A DNA stretch of 64,000 bases from UQRS01 sp050946935 (GTDB lineage: Bacteria > Bacillota > Clostridia > Oscillospirales > Acutalibacteraceae), in assembly GCA_050946935.1 (NCBI GenBank), contig JBMNVR010000007.1, positions 1-64,000 on the forward strand, read 5' to 3'. Positions 41,708-50,836 of the stretch are shown here, in pieces (the stretch's first letter is position 1; every line of letters starts with the position of its first letter). The notes under the pieces were generated by a model. The model was not told where the DNA came from, did not search any database, and saw only the letters and a program-made list of their open reading frames with translations. A program made the translations under genes and the position numbers.

Positions 41708-42304
41708 ATGCGTTCTGTTGCGCCTGTGCGAACAGCTAAAATCGGATATATTGTGATTTCATCGGTACTGTGTTTGCTTGGAATTTTACTGATTGCCATA
41801 CCGGGATTTTCTGTGAAGGCTCTCGGCGTCATTTGCGGGATTATCCTGCTTGCCTTCGGAGTAATCAAGCTGATTGGATTTTTCTCCAAGGATCTTTTTC
41901 GGCTGGCATTTCAATATGACCTCGCTTTCGGAATTCTGATGATGATTCTAGGGATTCTTCTGTTCGTTCATCCTGACGGATTGATGAATTTTATCTGCAT
42001 CGCGATGGGTATTTTCATTCTGGCAGAAGCGCTGTTTAAGGTTCAAATTGCACTGGAAGCCAAGCCGTTCGGAATAAAAGAATGGTGGCTGATTATGGCT
42101 TTTGCCGTGTTCGCCGGAATATGCGGACTTCTGCTTCTGTTCCGCCCCGGTGAGAGCGCCAGGGTATTAACCGTGTTGGTCGGGATTACGCTGTTGGCGG
42201 AGGGGCTTTTGAACCTGTGTACCGTCATTACATCGGTTAAGATTATTCATCATCAGCAGCCGGATGTAATAGAAACAGACTTTTACGAAGAAAGAGAGGA
42301 CTGA
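41708..42304 (+). CDS. DUF308 (HdeD-like) membrane protein
   Basis: A 198-residue protein with six predicted helices in three similar pairs (for example VLCLLGILLIAIPGFSVKAL and GILMMILGILLFVHPDGLMN), the repeat pattern of HdeD/DUF308 proteins. No enzymatic motif is present; family members have been linked to acid or envelope stress. GAAAGGAGG precedes the ATG. It is followed after 5 bp by the MMPL gene, so the two are cotranscribed and may work together in the membrane. Confidence 0.85.
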   Translation: MRSVAPVRTAKIGYIVISSVLCLLGILLIAIPGFSVKALGVICGIILLAFGVIKLIGFFSKDLFRLAFQYDLAFGILMMILGILLFVHPDGLMNFICIAMGIFILAEALFKVQIALEAKPFGIKEWWLIMAFAVFAGICGLLLLFRPGESARVLTVLVGITLLAEGLLNLCTVITSVKIIHHQQPDVIETDFYEERED

Positions 42305-42309
42305 AAACG

Positions 42310-44406
42310 ATGCGTTTTTCCAAAGCGGTTGTGAAAGGCCGCATACCGATTTTAATTATAACATTACTTTTGATGATCCCGTCCGTGCTCGGAATGATCG
42401 GCACTCGTATCAACTATGATATGCTCGATTATCTGCCGGAGGATATGGATACGGTCATCGGACAAAACGAACTGCTGGATGATTTCGGCAAGGGCGCATT
42501 TTCCTTTATTATTGTGGAGGATATGCCTGACAAGGATGTTGCTAAACTGACTGAAAAAATCAAGCAGGTAGACCATGTAGAAACGGTGCTTTGGTATTCC
42601 AGCCTTGCGGATGTATCTGTGCCGAAGGCGCTTTTGCCCGATAAGATTTATGATGAATTCAACACCGATAAATCGACGATGATGGCGGTATTCTTTGATA
42701 CCTCCACCTCGGACGATTTAACGATGGACGCAATCCGGGAGATTCGCTCCATTGCCGGAAAGCAGTGCTTTGTATCGGGAATGTCCGCACTGGTAACCGA
42801 TCTGAAAGACCTTTGCGAAACAGAGGAACCAATCTATGTCGGGCTGGCTGTACTGTTTGCCTGCCTTGCAATGGTGCTGCTTTTGGACGGCTGGCTGGTG
42901 CCGTTTGTTTTTCTGGCGTCCATCGGTATGATGATTGTTCTGAATCTCGGAACAAATTACTTCTTCGGCGAGATTTCCTACATAACCAAAGCGTTGTCCG
43001 CCGTTTTGCAGTTGGCGGTTACAATGGACTATTCTATTTTCCTGTGGCACAGCTACAATGAACAGCGCGAACGGTACAGCGATCATAAAGAAGCGATGGC
43101 TGCGGCAATCCACGAAACGCTGACCTCGGTTGTGGGAAGCTCGGTTACCACCATTGCCGGATTTGCGGCACTCTGTTTTATGAGCTTTACGCTGGGGCGC
43201 GACCTCGGACTGGTTATGGCAAAGGGCGTTTTGCTCGGTGTGATCGGATGCGTAACGGTGCTGCCGTCGCTAATTCTCGTATTCGATAAGCCGCTGCAAA
43301 AAACCAAGCATAAATCGTTGATCCCGGATATGACGAAACTATCCCGGGGCGTTACCAAGGTGTTTCCGATTTTCCTGATCGTTTTCGCTCTTTTGGTGCC
43401 TCCTGCATATTACGGGTACAGCAAGACCAACAACGAAGTCTATTACGATATGGGGCAATGCCTGCCGGAAGATATGGAATATGTGATTGCAAACTCCAAG
43501 CTGTCCGAAGATTTCGATATTGCTTCCACCCACATGGTGCTGGTAGATGCCAAGCTATCTCCCAAATCGGTACGGAATATGAGCAAGGAAATGGAACAGG
43601 TAGACGGTGTGAAATATGTGTTGGGATTGGAATCGGTGGTCGGCTCCCGTGTTCCGCAAGAAATTCTGCCGGACAGCATCAAGGACATACTGGAAAGCGA
43701 CAAATGGGAACTGCTTCTCATCAATTCTGAATATAAGGTTGCGAGCGAGGATGTCAACACACAGATTGACAACCTCAACACCATTCTGAAAAAATACGAT
43801 GAAAGCGGAATGCTGATCGGCGAAGCGCCCTGTATGAAAGATATGATCGAAACCACCGACCGTGATTTCAAGGTGGTAAATGCGGTTTCCATCGTGGCAA
43901 TCTTCCTCATTATCGCTTTGGTAGAAAAGAGCATTTCGCTGCCGTTCATTCTGATTTCGGTCATTGAACTGGCGATTTTTATCAACCTCGGTCTGCCGCA
44001 TTACTTCGGACAATCGCTGCCATTTATCGCCCCGATCTGCATCAGCACCATTCAGCTTGGTGCGACGGTGGACTATGCAATTCTGATGACAACGCGGTAC
44101 AAAGCGGAGCGGGTTGCCGGAAACAGCAAGCGGGATTCCGTTACAACGGCGCTGACCGCCTCAATTCCTTCCATTATCGTCAGCGGTATGGGACTTTTCG
44201 CCGCCACCTTCGGCGTTGCGATTTACTCGGATATCGACATCATCAGCTCGATGTGTATGCTGATGGCAAGAGGCGCAGTTGTCAGTATGCTGTGCGTTAT
44301 CTTCATTCTGCCGGCGCTGCTGATGCTCTGCGATAAGCTGATCCGCGTCACTACACTCGGGATGAAGATCCCCAAAACAAATAAAGAAAATACGGAGGTA
44401 ATGTAA
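42310..44406 (+). CDS. MMPL/RND-family exporter (YdfJ-like)
   Basis: A 698-residue membrane transporter with the internal duplication of the family: one helix, an extracellular domain, five or six helices (about 175-345), then a second half with the same plan (about 355-690). RND/MMPL-type segments include AVTMDYSIFLWHSYNEQR in the first half and LGATVDYAILMTTRYKAE in the second, where the aspartates relay protons. MMPL proteins export lipids or drugs. It starts 5 bp after the DUF308 stop and is followed after 2 bp by a heptad-repeat surface protein, a partner often seen with such transporters. Confidence 0.9.
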   Translation: MRFSKAVVKGRIPILIITLLLMIPSVLGMIGTRINYDMLDYLPEDMDTVIGQNELLDDFGKGAFSFIIVEDMPDKDVAKLTEKIKQVDHVETVLWYSSLADVSVPKALLPDKIYDEFNTDKSTMMAVFFDTSTSDDLTMDAIREIRSIAGKQCFVSGMSALVTDLKDLCETEEPIYVGLAVLFACLAMVLLLDGWLVPFVFLASIGMMIVLNLGTNYFFGEISYITKALSAVLQLAVTMDYSIFLWHSYNEQRERYSDHKEAMAAAIHETLTSVVGSSVTTIAGFAALCFMSFTLGRDLGLVMAKGVLLGVIGCVTVLPSLILVFDKPLQKTKHKSLIPDMTKLSRGVTKVFPIFLIVFALLVPPAYYGYSKTNNEVYYDMGQCLPEDMEYVIANSKLSEDFDIASTHMVLVDAKLSPKSVRNMSKEMEQVDGVKYVLGLESVVGSRVPQEILPDSIKDILESDKWELLLINSEYKVASEDVNTQIDNLNTILKKYDESGMLIGEAPCMKDMIETTDRDFKVVNAVSIVAIFLIIALVEKSISLPFILISVIELAIFINLGLPHYFGQSLPFIAPICISTIQLGATVDYAILMTTRYKAERVAGNSKRDSVTTALTASIPSIIVSGMGLFAATFGVAIYSDIDIISSMCMLMARGAVVSMLCVIFILPALLMLCDKLIRVTTLGMKIPKTNKENTEVM

Positions 44407-44408
44407 CC

Positions 44409-46559
44409 ATGAAAAGAAAATGGATAAAACCGCTTTCGCTGGTGCTTTGCGGCGCGTTGATTATAGGCGGTACCGGAGCCGTTGCGTTTGCACTGGGTTC
44501 CGATAAAAAAGAAGAACCGATTTCAGAACAGTCTGTGTCCGCTTCGGAAGAAGATGCGGATATTGTCAAGGATGAAACCGTCTATGTCCTGGCAGGCGCT
44601 GACGGAAGCGTGCAGAAGATTATCGTCAGCGATTGGATTAAAAATGCCATCGGCAGCGAGACCGTAACCGACAAATCGGAGCTGACCGATGTAGAGAATG
44701 TCAAAGGCGAAGAATCCTATACGATGAACGGCGACAATATGCGGGTATGGGATGCAAAAGGCAACGATATATACTGTCAGGGCAATATTGAAAAGGAGCT
44801 GCCGGTGGGTCTTTCGGTTTCCTACAAGCTGGACGGAAAATCAATATCACCCACTGAGCTTGCCGGAAAGAGCGGTAAGGTTACAATCCGTTTTGATTAT
44901 CAGAACAAACAGTTTGAAACGGTGGAGATTGACGGTAAGCAGGAAAAAATCTATGTTCCGTTTGCTATGCTGACCGGAATGCTGTTTGATAACGATGTGT
45001 TTACTGATGTGGAGGTCACCAACGGCAAGCTTATCAATGACGGCGACCGTATTGCGGTTGTAGGCATTGCGTTTCCCGGTTTGCAGGATAACCTGAATCT
45101 GGATGAAGACAAGCTGACGATTCCCGATTATGTGGAAATTACTGCGCAGGTTAAAAATTTTGAGATGACAAATACCGTTACGATTGCCACAAATGAAATC
45201 TTCAATCGACTGAATACAGATAAATTAAATTCTATTGATGATCTTACCGATTCGCTGGACGAACTGAACGATGCTATGGGACAGTTGATGGATGGTTCCT
45301 CACAGCTTTATGACGGTCTTTGCACTCTGCTTGATAAATCCGGCGAGCTGGTAGACGGTATCAATAAACTGACAACCGGAGCCGAACAGCTCAAAACAGG
45401 TGCAGGCGATTTGAAAACAGGTGCGGCCGCATTGGCAGACGGCGCGCAGGAACTTTCTGACGGCCTCGGCGAGCTGACCGCAAACAACGACACCTTGAAT
45501 GCAGGTTCCAAGCAGGTATTTGAGTCGCTGCTCTCTATGGCAAACAGCCAGCTTTCAGCAGCCGGCTTATCGGTGCCTACATTGACAATCCAAAATTATG
45601 CCGAAGTTTTGAACGGCGTCATTGCTTCTCTTGACGAAACCAATGTGGCAAATCAGGCGCAGGAAACTGCACGCAAAACGGTTACCGAAGCTGTGAATGC
45701 GCAAAAAGACGCGATAACCGCCGGAGTGACCGCTAAGGTGCAGGAAGGTGTGACAGAAAAAGTTACTGCAGCCGTTCGTGACAATGTGGAATCACAGGTG
45801 CTTGGTGCAATGGGAATGACAAAGGAGCAGTATGACACCGGTGTATCAGAGGGTACTATCGGCGAAGAACAGCAGGCACAGGTTGCGGCGGCTATTGCAG
45901 CACAGATGGACGTCGAAACGGTAAAAGCGACCATTGCCGCCAATGTGGACGGCACGATGAAATCTGCCGATACACAGGCTTTGATTGCCTCTGAAACAGA
46001 AAAACAGATGGCATTGCTAATCGAGCAGAATATGAATTCCCCTGAGGTGCAGGCGAAGATCACCGAGGCGCTGGAAGCGGCAAAATCGGGTGCGGCGAGT
46101 ATCAGCGCTCTGAAAGAGCAGCTTGACAGCTACAATACCTTTTACATCGGTCTCGGTCAGTATACCTCCGGCGTGGCTTCTGCCAAAGGCGGTGCCGATC
46201 AGTTAAATGCCGGAGCAGTACAGCTCAAAGCCGGAACTGCCGAGCTGTATGCGGGAATGAGCGAACTGTATGACGGCATTCTGACACTGAAGGACGGTGC
46301 ACCCGCTCTGATCTCCGGTGTAACCGAACTGCGCGACGGTGCGATGAAGCTGTCGGACGGCTTGAAGGAATTTAACCGTGAGGGAGTTCAGAAGTTAATA
46401 AGCGTGGTGGACGGCGATATCGGCGGACTGATTACCCGCTTCAAGGCGACCGCCGATGTATCAAAGGATTACAAATCCTTCTCAGGAATTTCCGATGAAA
46501 TGGACGGTCAGGTGAAATTCATCTACCGTACCGAAGCAGTGGAAACAAAAGCTGAGTAA
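44409..46559 (+). CDS. exported heptad-repeat (L-x-x-G) coiled-coil protein, YhgE/Pip-related
   Basis: A 716-residue protein with an N-terminal membrane segment or signal (LSLVLCGALIIGGTGAVAFA) and a beta-rich region (about 90-270). Two zones of X3-Leu-X2-Gly heptads follow, one at about 280-365 (for example GAEQLKTGAGDLKTGAAAL) and one near 595-660 (GADQLNAGAVQLKAGTAEL). Between them lies an Ala/Gln/Thr-rich helical stretch. YhgE/Pip proteins share these heptads but normally end in several membrane helices, which are absent here; the MMPL gene just upstream may supply them. It is the last gene of the TetR-associated cassette. Confidence 0.82.
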   Translation: MKRKWIKPLSLVLCGALIIGGTGAVAFALGSDKKEEPISEQSVSASEEDADIVKDETVYVLAGADGSVQKIIVSDWIKNAIGSETVTDKSELTDVENVKGEESYTMNGDNMRVWDAKGNDIYCQGNIEKELPVGLSVSYKLDGKSISPTELAGKSGKVTIRFDYQNKQFETVEIDGKQEKIYVPFAMLTGMLFDNDVFTDVEVTNGKLINDGDRIAVVGIAFPGLQDNLNLDEDKLTIPDYVEITAQVKNFEMTNTVTIATNEIFNRLNTDKLNSIDDLTDSLDELNDAMGQLMDGSSQLYDGLCTLLDKSGELVDGINKLTTGAEQLKTGAGDLKTGAAALADGAQELSDGLGELTANNDTLNAGSKQVFESLLSMANSQLSAAGLSVPTLTIQNYAEVLNGVIASLDETNVANQAQETARKTVTEAVNAQKDAITAGVTAKVQEGVTEKVTAAVRDNVESQVLGAMGMTKEQYDTGVSEGTIGEEQQAQVAAAIAAQMDVETVKATIAANVDGTMKSADTQALIASETEKQMALLIEQNMNSPEVQAKITEALEAAKSGAASISALKEQLDSYNTFYIGLGQYTSGVASAKGGADQLNAGAVQLKAGTAELYAGMSELYDGILTLKDGAPALISGVTELRDGAMKLSDGLKEFNREGVQKLISVVDGDIGGLITRFKATADVSKDYKSFSGISDEMDGQVKFIYRTEAVETKAE

Positions 46560-46572
46560 AAGGAAAAAGAAT

Positions 46573-46607
46573 ATCGGCGGTAACTGTCGCAAACGGTTGC
46601 CGCCGAT
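46573..46607 (+). terminator. hairpin after the heptad-repeat gene
   Basis: ATCGGCGG (46573-46580) pairs with CCGCCGAT (46600-46607), with a further AAC/GTT inside. There is no T-run, so it may protect the mRNA end rather than terminate efficiently. Confidence 0.55.
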
Positions 46608-46616
46608 TACTGTATA

Positions 46617-46736
46617 TATCCTATCCAATTTTTACGGCAAAAGATTATAGGTAAGTATATTGTTGATTTCTACTGTGCTGAAGCAAAATTGATCGTGGAG
46701 CTCGACGTGTCTCCGCATTACGAGGATTCCCGGTAA
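46617..46736 (+). pseudogene. fragment of a DUF559 endonuclease-like gene
   Basis: Reading from 46617 to the stop at 46734-46736 gives about 39 residues, YPIQFLRQKIIGKYIVDFYC then AEAKLIVELDVSPHYEDSR. This matches the core of DUF559 proteins (restriction-endonuclease-like fold), whose usual form is IVDFYC..EAKL.VE.DG.QHY. The catalytic-region glycine and glutamine are replaced (LDVSPHY), and the normal N-terminal and C-terminal parts are missing. There is no start codon or ribosome site. It is a decayed remnant at the right edge of the low-GC block. From here to 46880 I see only the terminator below. Confidence 0.65.
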
Positions 46737-46773
46737 TGTGAAGTGAGGATCGTTTCACGATGCTTGCTAAGAA

Positions 46774-46807
46774 AATACCAGGGTGATTACAAGATCATCC
46801 TGGTATT
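46774..46807 (-). terminator. terminator of the GH78 gene
   Basis: On the minus strand AATACCAGGATGAT pairs with ATCACCCTGGTATT (one G-T) around six bases, followed by TTCTT. It lies about 75 bp beyond the GH78 stop. Confidence 0.75.
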
Positions 46808-46880
46808 ACTTGTTTATTTGCGGTTTGTCTGTTCTGCAGAGAATATAGTCGATACTTACATGATAAAACTCTTCCGCGGT

Positions 46881-49800
46881 TTATCCCTGTACAATTTGTC
46901 GCCGCAGCATTACAACGTCCGAGACGGTCAGCGCGTCATTTTTGTCCAGATCGCCTGCCTCAAGCTGTTTGTCTGTCCACGTTCCGCTAAGAATGAGCTG
47001 CCGGAGCGCGACCACATCAGAAACGGTAACGTACCCGTCGGCATCGACATCACCCACAATCTGCGTTTCAGGAATCTCTTGGGTCATTGAAACATCATAG
47101 CTTCCGCTGTCCAGTTTGAGCGCAATCCGTCCGTCCGCCAGCGAGACATACTCGACACCTTCCACGGCGATGTCGCTTATGTGCGGAATCTCTGTGAAAG
47201 GATCCCTGGTTACAGCCGTGACAGGTGTGAAAAGCGCATAGGTTTTCCCGTTCACGGTGACGTACTTCGCCCCCTCCATCACCGGGAGGGTCAGGGTCGC
47301 CGTGCTGTTGGCCGGGATCTGCGCCGTATAATCCAGCAGATGGGCTTCGGTGCTCCACTCGCTGCGGATCAACCCGTACCGGCTTTGATACGCGCCCTTG
47401 ACGTAGGTGATGTTCTCCTGCCCGGACGGCAGCTCACTGCCGGTTCTGGTGTCGATCTGCGGCTCAAGGAGGAAGTGCGAGAAGCCGGGATTTTCCTCGT
47501 CCGCCCGGATACCCGCCATGGACTCATACATCCATTCAGCCACCGCGCCGTAGGCATAGTGGTTGAAGGAGTTCATGGATACATCGCCAAAGCCGTTTGC
47601 GATGGTATAGGAGTTCCATCGCTCCCATACGGTCGTCGCCCCCTGATGCACCGAGTACAGCCAGGAAGGGTCGTCGTCGGTCAGCAGCAGACTGTAGGCC
47701 TGGTTACTGCGGCCGATCTCACTCAGGGTCTGCGCGATGATCCCTGTCCCGACAAAGCCGGTGGAAAGCTGGTTGTTGTTCTGCCGCAGCTTTTCAATCA
47801 GCCGGTCGGAGATCAACGTCCTCGAGGCGTCGTCCGGCAGCAGATTAAATTTCAGTGCCAGCAAATACGCCGTCTGCGAGGTCTGCTTCATACTGCCGTC
47901 GGCATTGACGTACCGTTCGATAAACGACGCCTTAATGTTTTGGAACAGCCGGCGGTATTTCTGCACATCCTCCGTTTTGCCCAGCGCCGCCGCGATCTTG
48001 GCCATCAGCGCGGCGTCGTACGCGTAGTAGGCCACGCTGATCAGCCGGGCGTCAGTTCCCTCATACGCCAGCCAGTCGCCGTAGGTTGTATACGGTCCGT
48101 CATAGGTTCCGTTGTCCAGCCAGTCCATGTATTTTTCCATCGAAGCATAATTGCTTTCGAGAATGCCGATGTCCCCATAGGCCTCATACACCGTCCAGGG
48201 CGCGATAATACCGACGTCGCTCCACGCGCCGGCACCCCCGCCAACCAAGTTAGAGACCGGAATCACATCGGGATACGCACCGTTCTCCCATTGAGAGTCC
48301 ACGGCGTCGTCGGCCCATTTGCGGTAGAAATTGCTCACATCCGCATTATAGACCGCCGTGCCGACGAAAATCTGCGTGTCCCCGCTCCAGCCCAGCCGCT
48401 CGTCCCGCTGAGGGCAGTCGGTCGGCGCTGAAAGATAGTTGCCCCGCTGTCCCCAGAGAATGTTGCTGAACAGCTGATTAACGTCGGCGTTCGAGGTTTC
48501 AATAAACCCTGTTTGTTCTGCGTCGCAGGTTACGACCTTTCCGCTGATTCTGTAAACCGTTACGGTGTCATCGGCCGTCAGCTCCAAATACCGGAACCCG
48601 AAATAGGTCATGGTCGGACTGTAGGTCTCAATCTCTCCGCCGCCGGCCGAAATGTAGGTAAGCAGCGATTTTGCCGTGCGGTAGTTGGCGGTGTAGATGC
48701 TGCCCTCCGGCCCGTCATTGCCGCGGGATTTCTGCCCCGAGTCGTTGAGCATTTCCGCAAAATTCACCCGGACATGGGTGCCGCTCTCTGCCCGGAGGCT
48801 GAGCTGCGGCCAGCCGACCATATTCTGCCCCATGTCGAGCAGGAGGGTTTGTCCCTTTTCGACCGTGACGCCGTCGCTTAGAGAATCATAACGCTCCAGA
48901 ACATGAATGCGGCCGTAGTCGCTTCCGTTGTCCTCCGCACCGCTGTACAGTGTGATGCGCTCTGCTTGGCGGGTGAGCGCCTCGTCCACCCGGATGTTGG
49001 AGCCGTTAAAGGCGCTGAGCGTCCCCTGAAAATCGTTGGAAACGGCCGCCTTGTCCCATTCGCTGTCGTCGTAGCCGGCCAGCATATAATCGTTGCCGTA
49101 CCGCGCGTCGTAGGTTTCCCCGCCGTATATGTCCGCGTACCGGACGGCCCCCTCGGTCGAGGCACTCCAGCTTTCGTCGGTCGCAACGACGTACCGGCTG
49201 CCGTTCGCATAGGTCAGCACCAGCTTGGCCATAAAGGCACAGTCCTTGCTTCCGTAAGTTCCGTGCGCGATTTCGCCGTTCCACCAGCCGCCGGTCACAA
49301 TTCCCGTGATGACGTTTGTCCCGCTGACGATGTAATCCGTAACATCGTAGGTATGGTAAAGCACGCGCTTATTATAATTGCTCCAGCCCGGCTTCAGCTC
49401 ATCATAGACCTTTCCTGCATCACCGTCGGTGCCGACACGCTCGCCGTTGATAAAAACGTCGTAAACGCCCAGCGCCGTCGAATAGAGTCGCGCCGATTTC
49501 GGCTTTGCGAGCAGAATGCTCTTCCGAAAGACCGGCGTTCCGCCCTCATTCGGTTCGAAGTAGACGTAGGTGCTCGTGCCGGTGCCGCCGTCGCAGTCCA
49601 GCTTTCCGGCCGTCACCGTTCCGCCCGAGAAGAGATTGGTTTGCTCAAAATCATAGAATCTCTCGTCCGTCTTGCCACCGGAATAGGTTGTAACCTTTAC
49701 ATTATCCAGCAGGGCGTGCTCGTGGTTCTTTCCGTCCGAGCTGACCCGGATGCCAACCATTCCGTCGCTCACACCCGAAACGGCATAGGTGTTGACCAGC

Positions 49801-50555
49801 GCCCCGTCGATGTACGTATCCACCCTGTCGGCGTATACATCCAGGGAAATGTGCTTTTCCTTCCCAAGGAAATCCGCAGCCGGCACCTTGTTTTCCAGCT
49901 CGATGTCCTCGACGCGGATACCGCCGTTTTCCCATATATGCGGCCGCAGATAGAGCCGGCCGCCGTAATTGTAGGTGTTAAACTGCCAGGCGAACATATT
50001 GGAGGTGTCTCTTGCCGAAAAGACGATGGCGGCCGCATCGCTGAGCAGAGTCAGATCCGCTTCAACCGTATAATGCAGGGCGGCGTCAGATTCCTCCGGC
50101 AGTTTGATCCACTCCGCGTCGGAGAAGGCGTCTGCAAAGTATGCGGTTTCAAAATAATGCGGCTCACTTACTGCCTCCGCATTCTTTTCGTCCCACACAT
50201 GGACCGTGTAGGCGTACTCCGTCGTCTCCTCCAACTTGTCCCCGGCGTAGACGATGCCGACCGAGTTGGAAGCCTCGACCCTCCCGCTGTCCCAGACGGT
50301 CGTTTCATCCACCGCCTTTTGAACGACGATCCGATACGCTGTCTGCTTCGCCCCGGTTCTGTCCGAAACCATCTTCCAGGAAAAAGCAGGGGTTTGATGA
50401 TCGGTGCCCATCAGAAATTCCTCCCCGTCGGCCGTGATGTCCGTAATGATAAATTCAGCCGCGCCGCTTGCCGCCGCAAACGAAGAAAAAAGCGCCGCCG
50501 TCATGATGATCGCCGCCATGCATACGGCGACAGCCGCCTTTGAAATCCGATGCAT
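46881..50555 (-). CDS. secreted GH78 alpha-L-rhamnosidase with dockerin
   Basis: A 1224-residue exported enzyme: signal peptide (SKAAVAVCMAAIIMTAALFS), an N-terminal fibronectin-like module, an inserted LamG/DUF1080-like domain (about 150-320), the rhamnosidase beta domains with LYSTALGVYDVFINGERVG, an (alpha/alpha)6 catalytic barrel and a C-terminal beta domain. A two-repeat dockerin ends it (DVDADGYVTVSD, DLDKNDALTVSD). The family acid/base segment DCPQRDERLGWSGDTQIF (about 712-729) is intact. It should remove terminal rhamnose from pectin or other glycans. I chose the start at 50555 because GGAGG lies about 9 bases upstream. It is flanked by a LacI-type operator at its promoter. Confidence 0.92.
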   Translation of the reverse strand: MHRISKAAVAVCMAAIIMTAALFSSFAAASGAAEFIITDITADGEEFLMGTDHQTPAFSWKMVSDRTGAKQTAYRIVVQKAVDETTVWDSGRVEASNSVGIVYAGDKLEETTEYAYTVHVWDEKNAEAVSEPHYFETAYFADAFSDAEWIKLPEESDAALHYTVEADLTLLSDAAAIVFSARDTSNMFAWQFNTYNYGGRLYLRPHIWENGGIRVEDIELENKVPAADFLGKEKHISLDVYADRVDTYIDGALVNTYAVSGVSDGMVGIRVSSDGKNHEHALLDNVKVTTYSGGKTDERFYDFEQTNLFSGGTVTAGKLDCDGGTGTSTYVYFEPNEGGTPVFRKSILLAKPKSARLYSTALGVYDVFINGERVGTDGDAGKVYDELKPGWSNYNKRVLYHTYDVTDYIVSGTNVITGIVTGGWWNGEIAHGTYGSKDCAFMAKLVLTYANGSRYVVATDESWSASTEGAVRYADIYGGETYDARYGNDYMLAGYDDSEWDKAAVSNDFQGTLSAFNGSNIRVDEALTRQAERITLYSGAEDNGSDYGRIHVLERYDSLSDGVTVEKGQTLLLDMGQNMVGWPQLSLRAESGTHVRVNFAEMLNDSGQKSRGNDGPEGSIYTANYRTAKSLLTYISAGGGEIETYSPTMTYFGFRYLELTADDTVTVYRISGKVVTCDAEQTGFIETSNADVNQLFSNILWGQRGNYLSAPTDCPQRDERLGWSGDTQIFVGTAVYNADVSNFYRKWADDAVDSQWENGAYPDVIPVSNLVGGGAGAWSDVGIIAPWTVYEAYGDIGILESNYASMEKYMDWLDNGTYDGPYTTYGDWLAYEGTDARLISVAYYAYDAALMAKIAAALGKTEDVQKYRRLFQNIKASFIERYVNADGSMKQTSQTAYLLALKFNLLPDDASRTLISDRLIEKLRQNNNQLSTGFVGTGIIAQTLSEIGRSNQAYSLLLTDDDPSWLYSVHQGATTVWERWNSYTIANGFGDVSMNSFNHYAYGAVAEWMYESMAGIRADEENPGFSHFLLEPQIDTRTGSELPSGQENITYVKGAYQSRYGLIRSEWSTEAHLLDYTAQIPANSTATLTLPVMEGAKYVTVNGKTYALFTPVTAVTRDPFTEIPHISDIAVEGVEYVSLADGRIALKLDSGSYDVSMTQEIPETQIVGDVDADGYVTVSDVVALRQLILSGTWTDKQLEAGDLDKNDALTVSDVVMLRRQIVQG

Positions 50556-50576
50556 TTTGCAATCTCCTCCCACCTT

Positions 50577-50628
50577 TTAAAACGTTTTAATTCCTCTTTA
50601 ATATATACTTCTTTTTTTCATCTGTCAA
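50577..50628 (-). promoter_or_regulatory. GH78 promoter with LacI-type operator
   Basis: On the minus strand TTGACA (50623-50628) and TATATT (50600-50605) have a 17-base spacer. The perfect palindrome TTAAAACGTTTTAA (50577-50590) lies about 10 bases after the -10, overlapping the likely start site, and has the central CG of LacI-family operators. The GH127 gene has the same layout, suggesting a shared sugar-responsive repressor encoded elsewhere. Confidence 0.65.
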
Positions 50629-50784
50629 GTAAAAGAACAGAGGATATATTTGTTCAATTTGCCACGTGACACGTTCCGGATTCCCTGCGCCGCGCAACAT
50701 TTCTATTTAACCTGCTCGCATATCGCGCATTTTCCGGATCACCCGACACGCTGTTTCAGCTTCGTCGGCTCGGGGAACAAGAGA

Positions 50785-50835
50785 AGAAAACAGCCGGCAC
50801 AGGGGATCCGATAGATATCCCGAGCCGGCGGCTGC
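50785..50835 (-). terminator. terminator of the ZIP transporter gene
   Basis: On the minus strand GCCGGCTCGGGAT pairs with ATCCCCTGTGCCGGC through two blocks, followed by TGTTTTCTT. It starts just after the stop at 50837. The region 50629-50784 has no recognisable gene. Confidence 0.65.
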
Positions 50836-50836
50836 T

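Noticed and set aside
40700..46740. Integrative element with integrase at tRNA-Leu
   Set aside because: No integrase, relaxase or repeated tRNA 3' end was found; only compositional and boundary hints remain, so no mobile element is annotated.
48903..50543. 546-codon plus-strand open frame opposite GH78
   Set aside because: A shadow of the rhamnosidase gene; no start signal and no domain.
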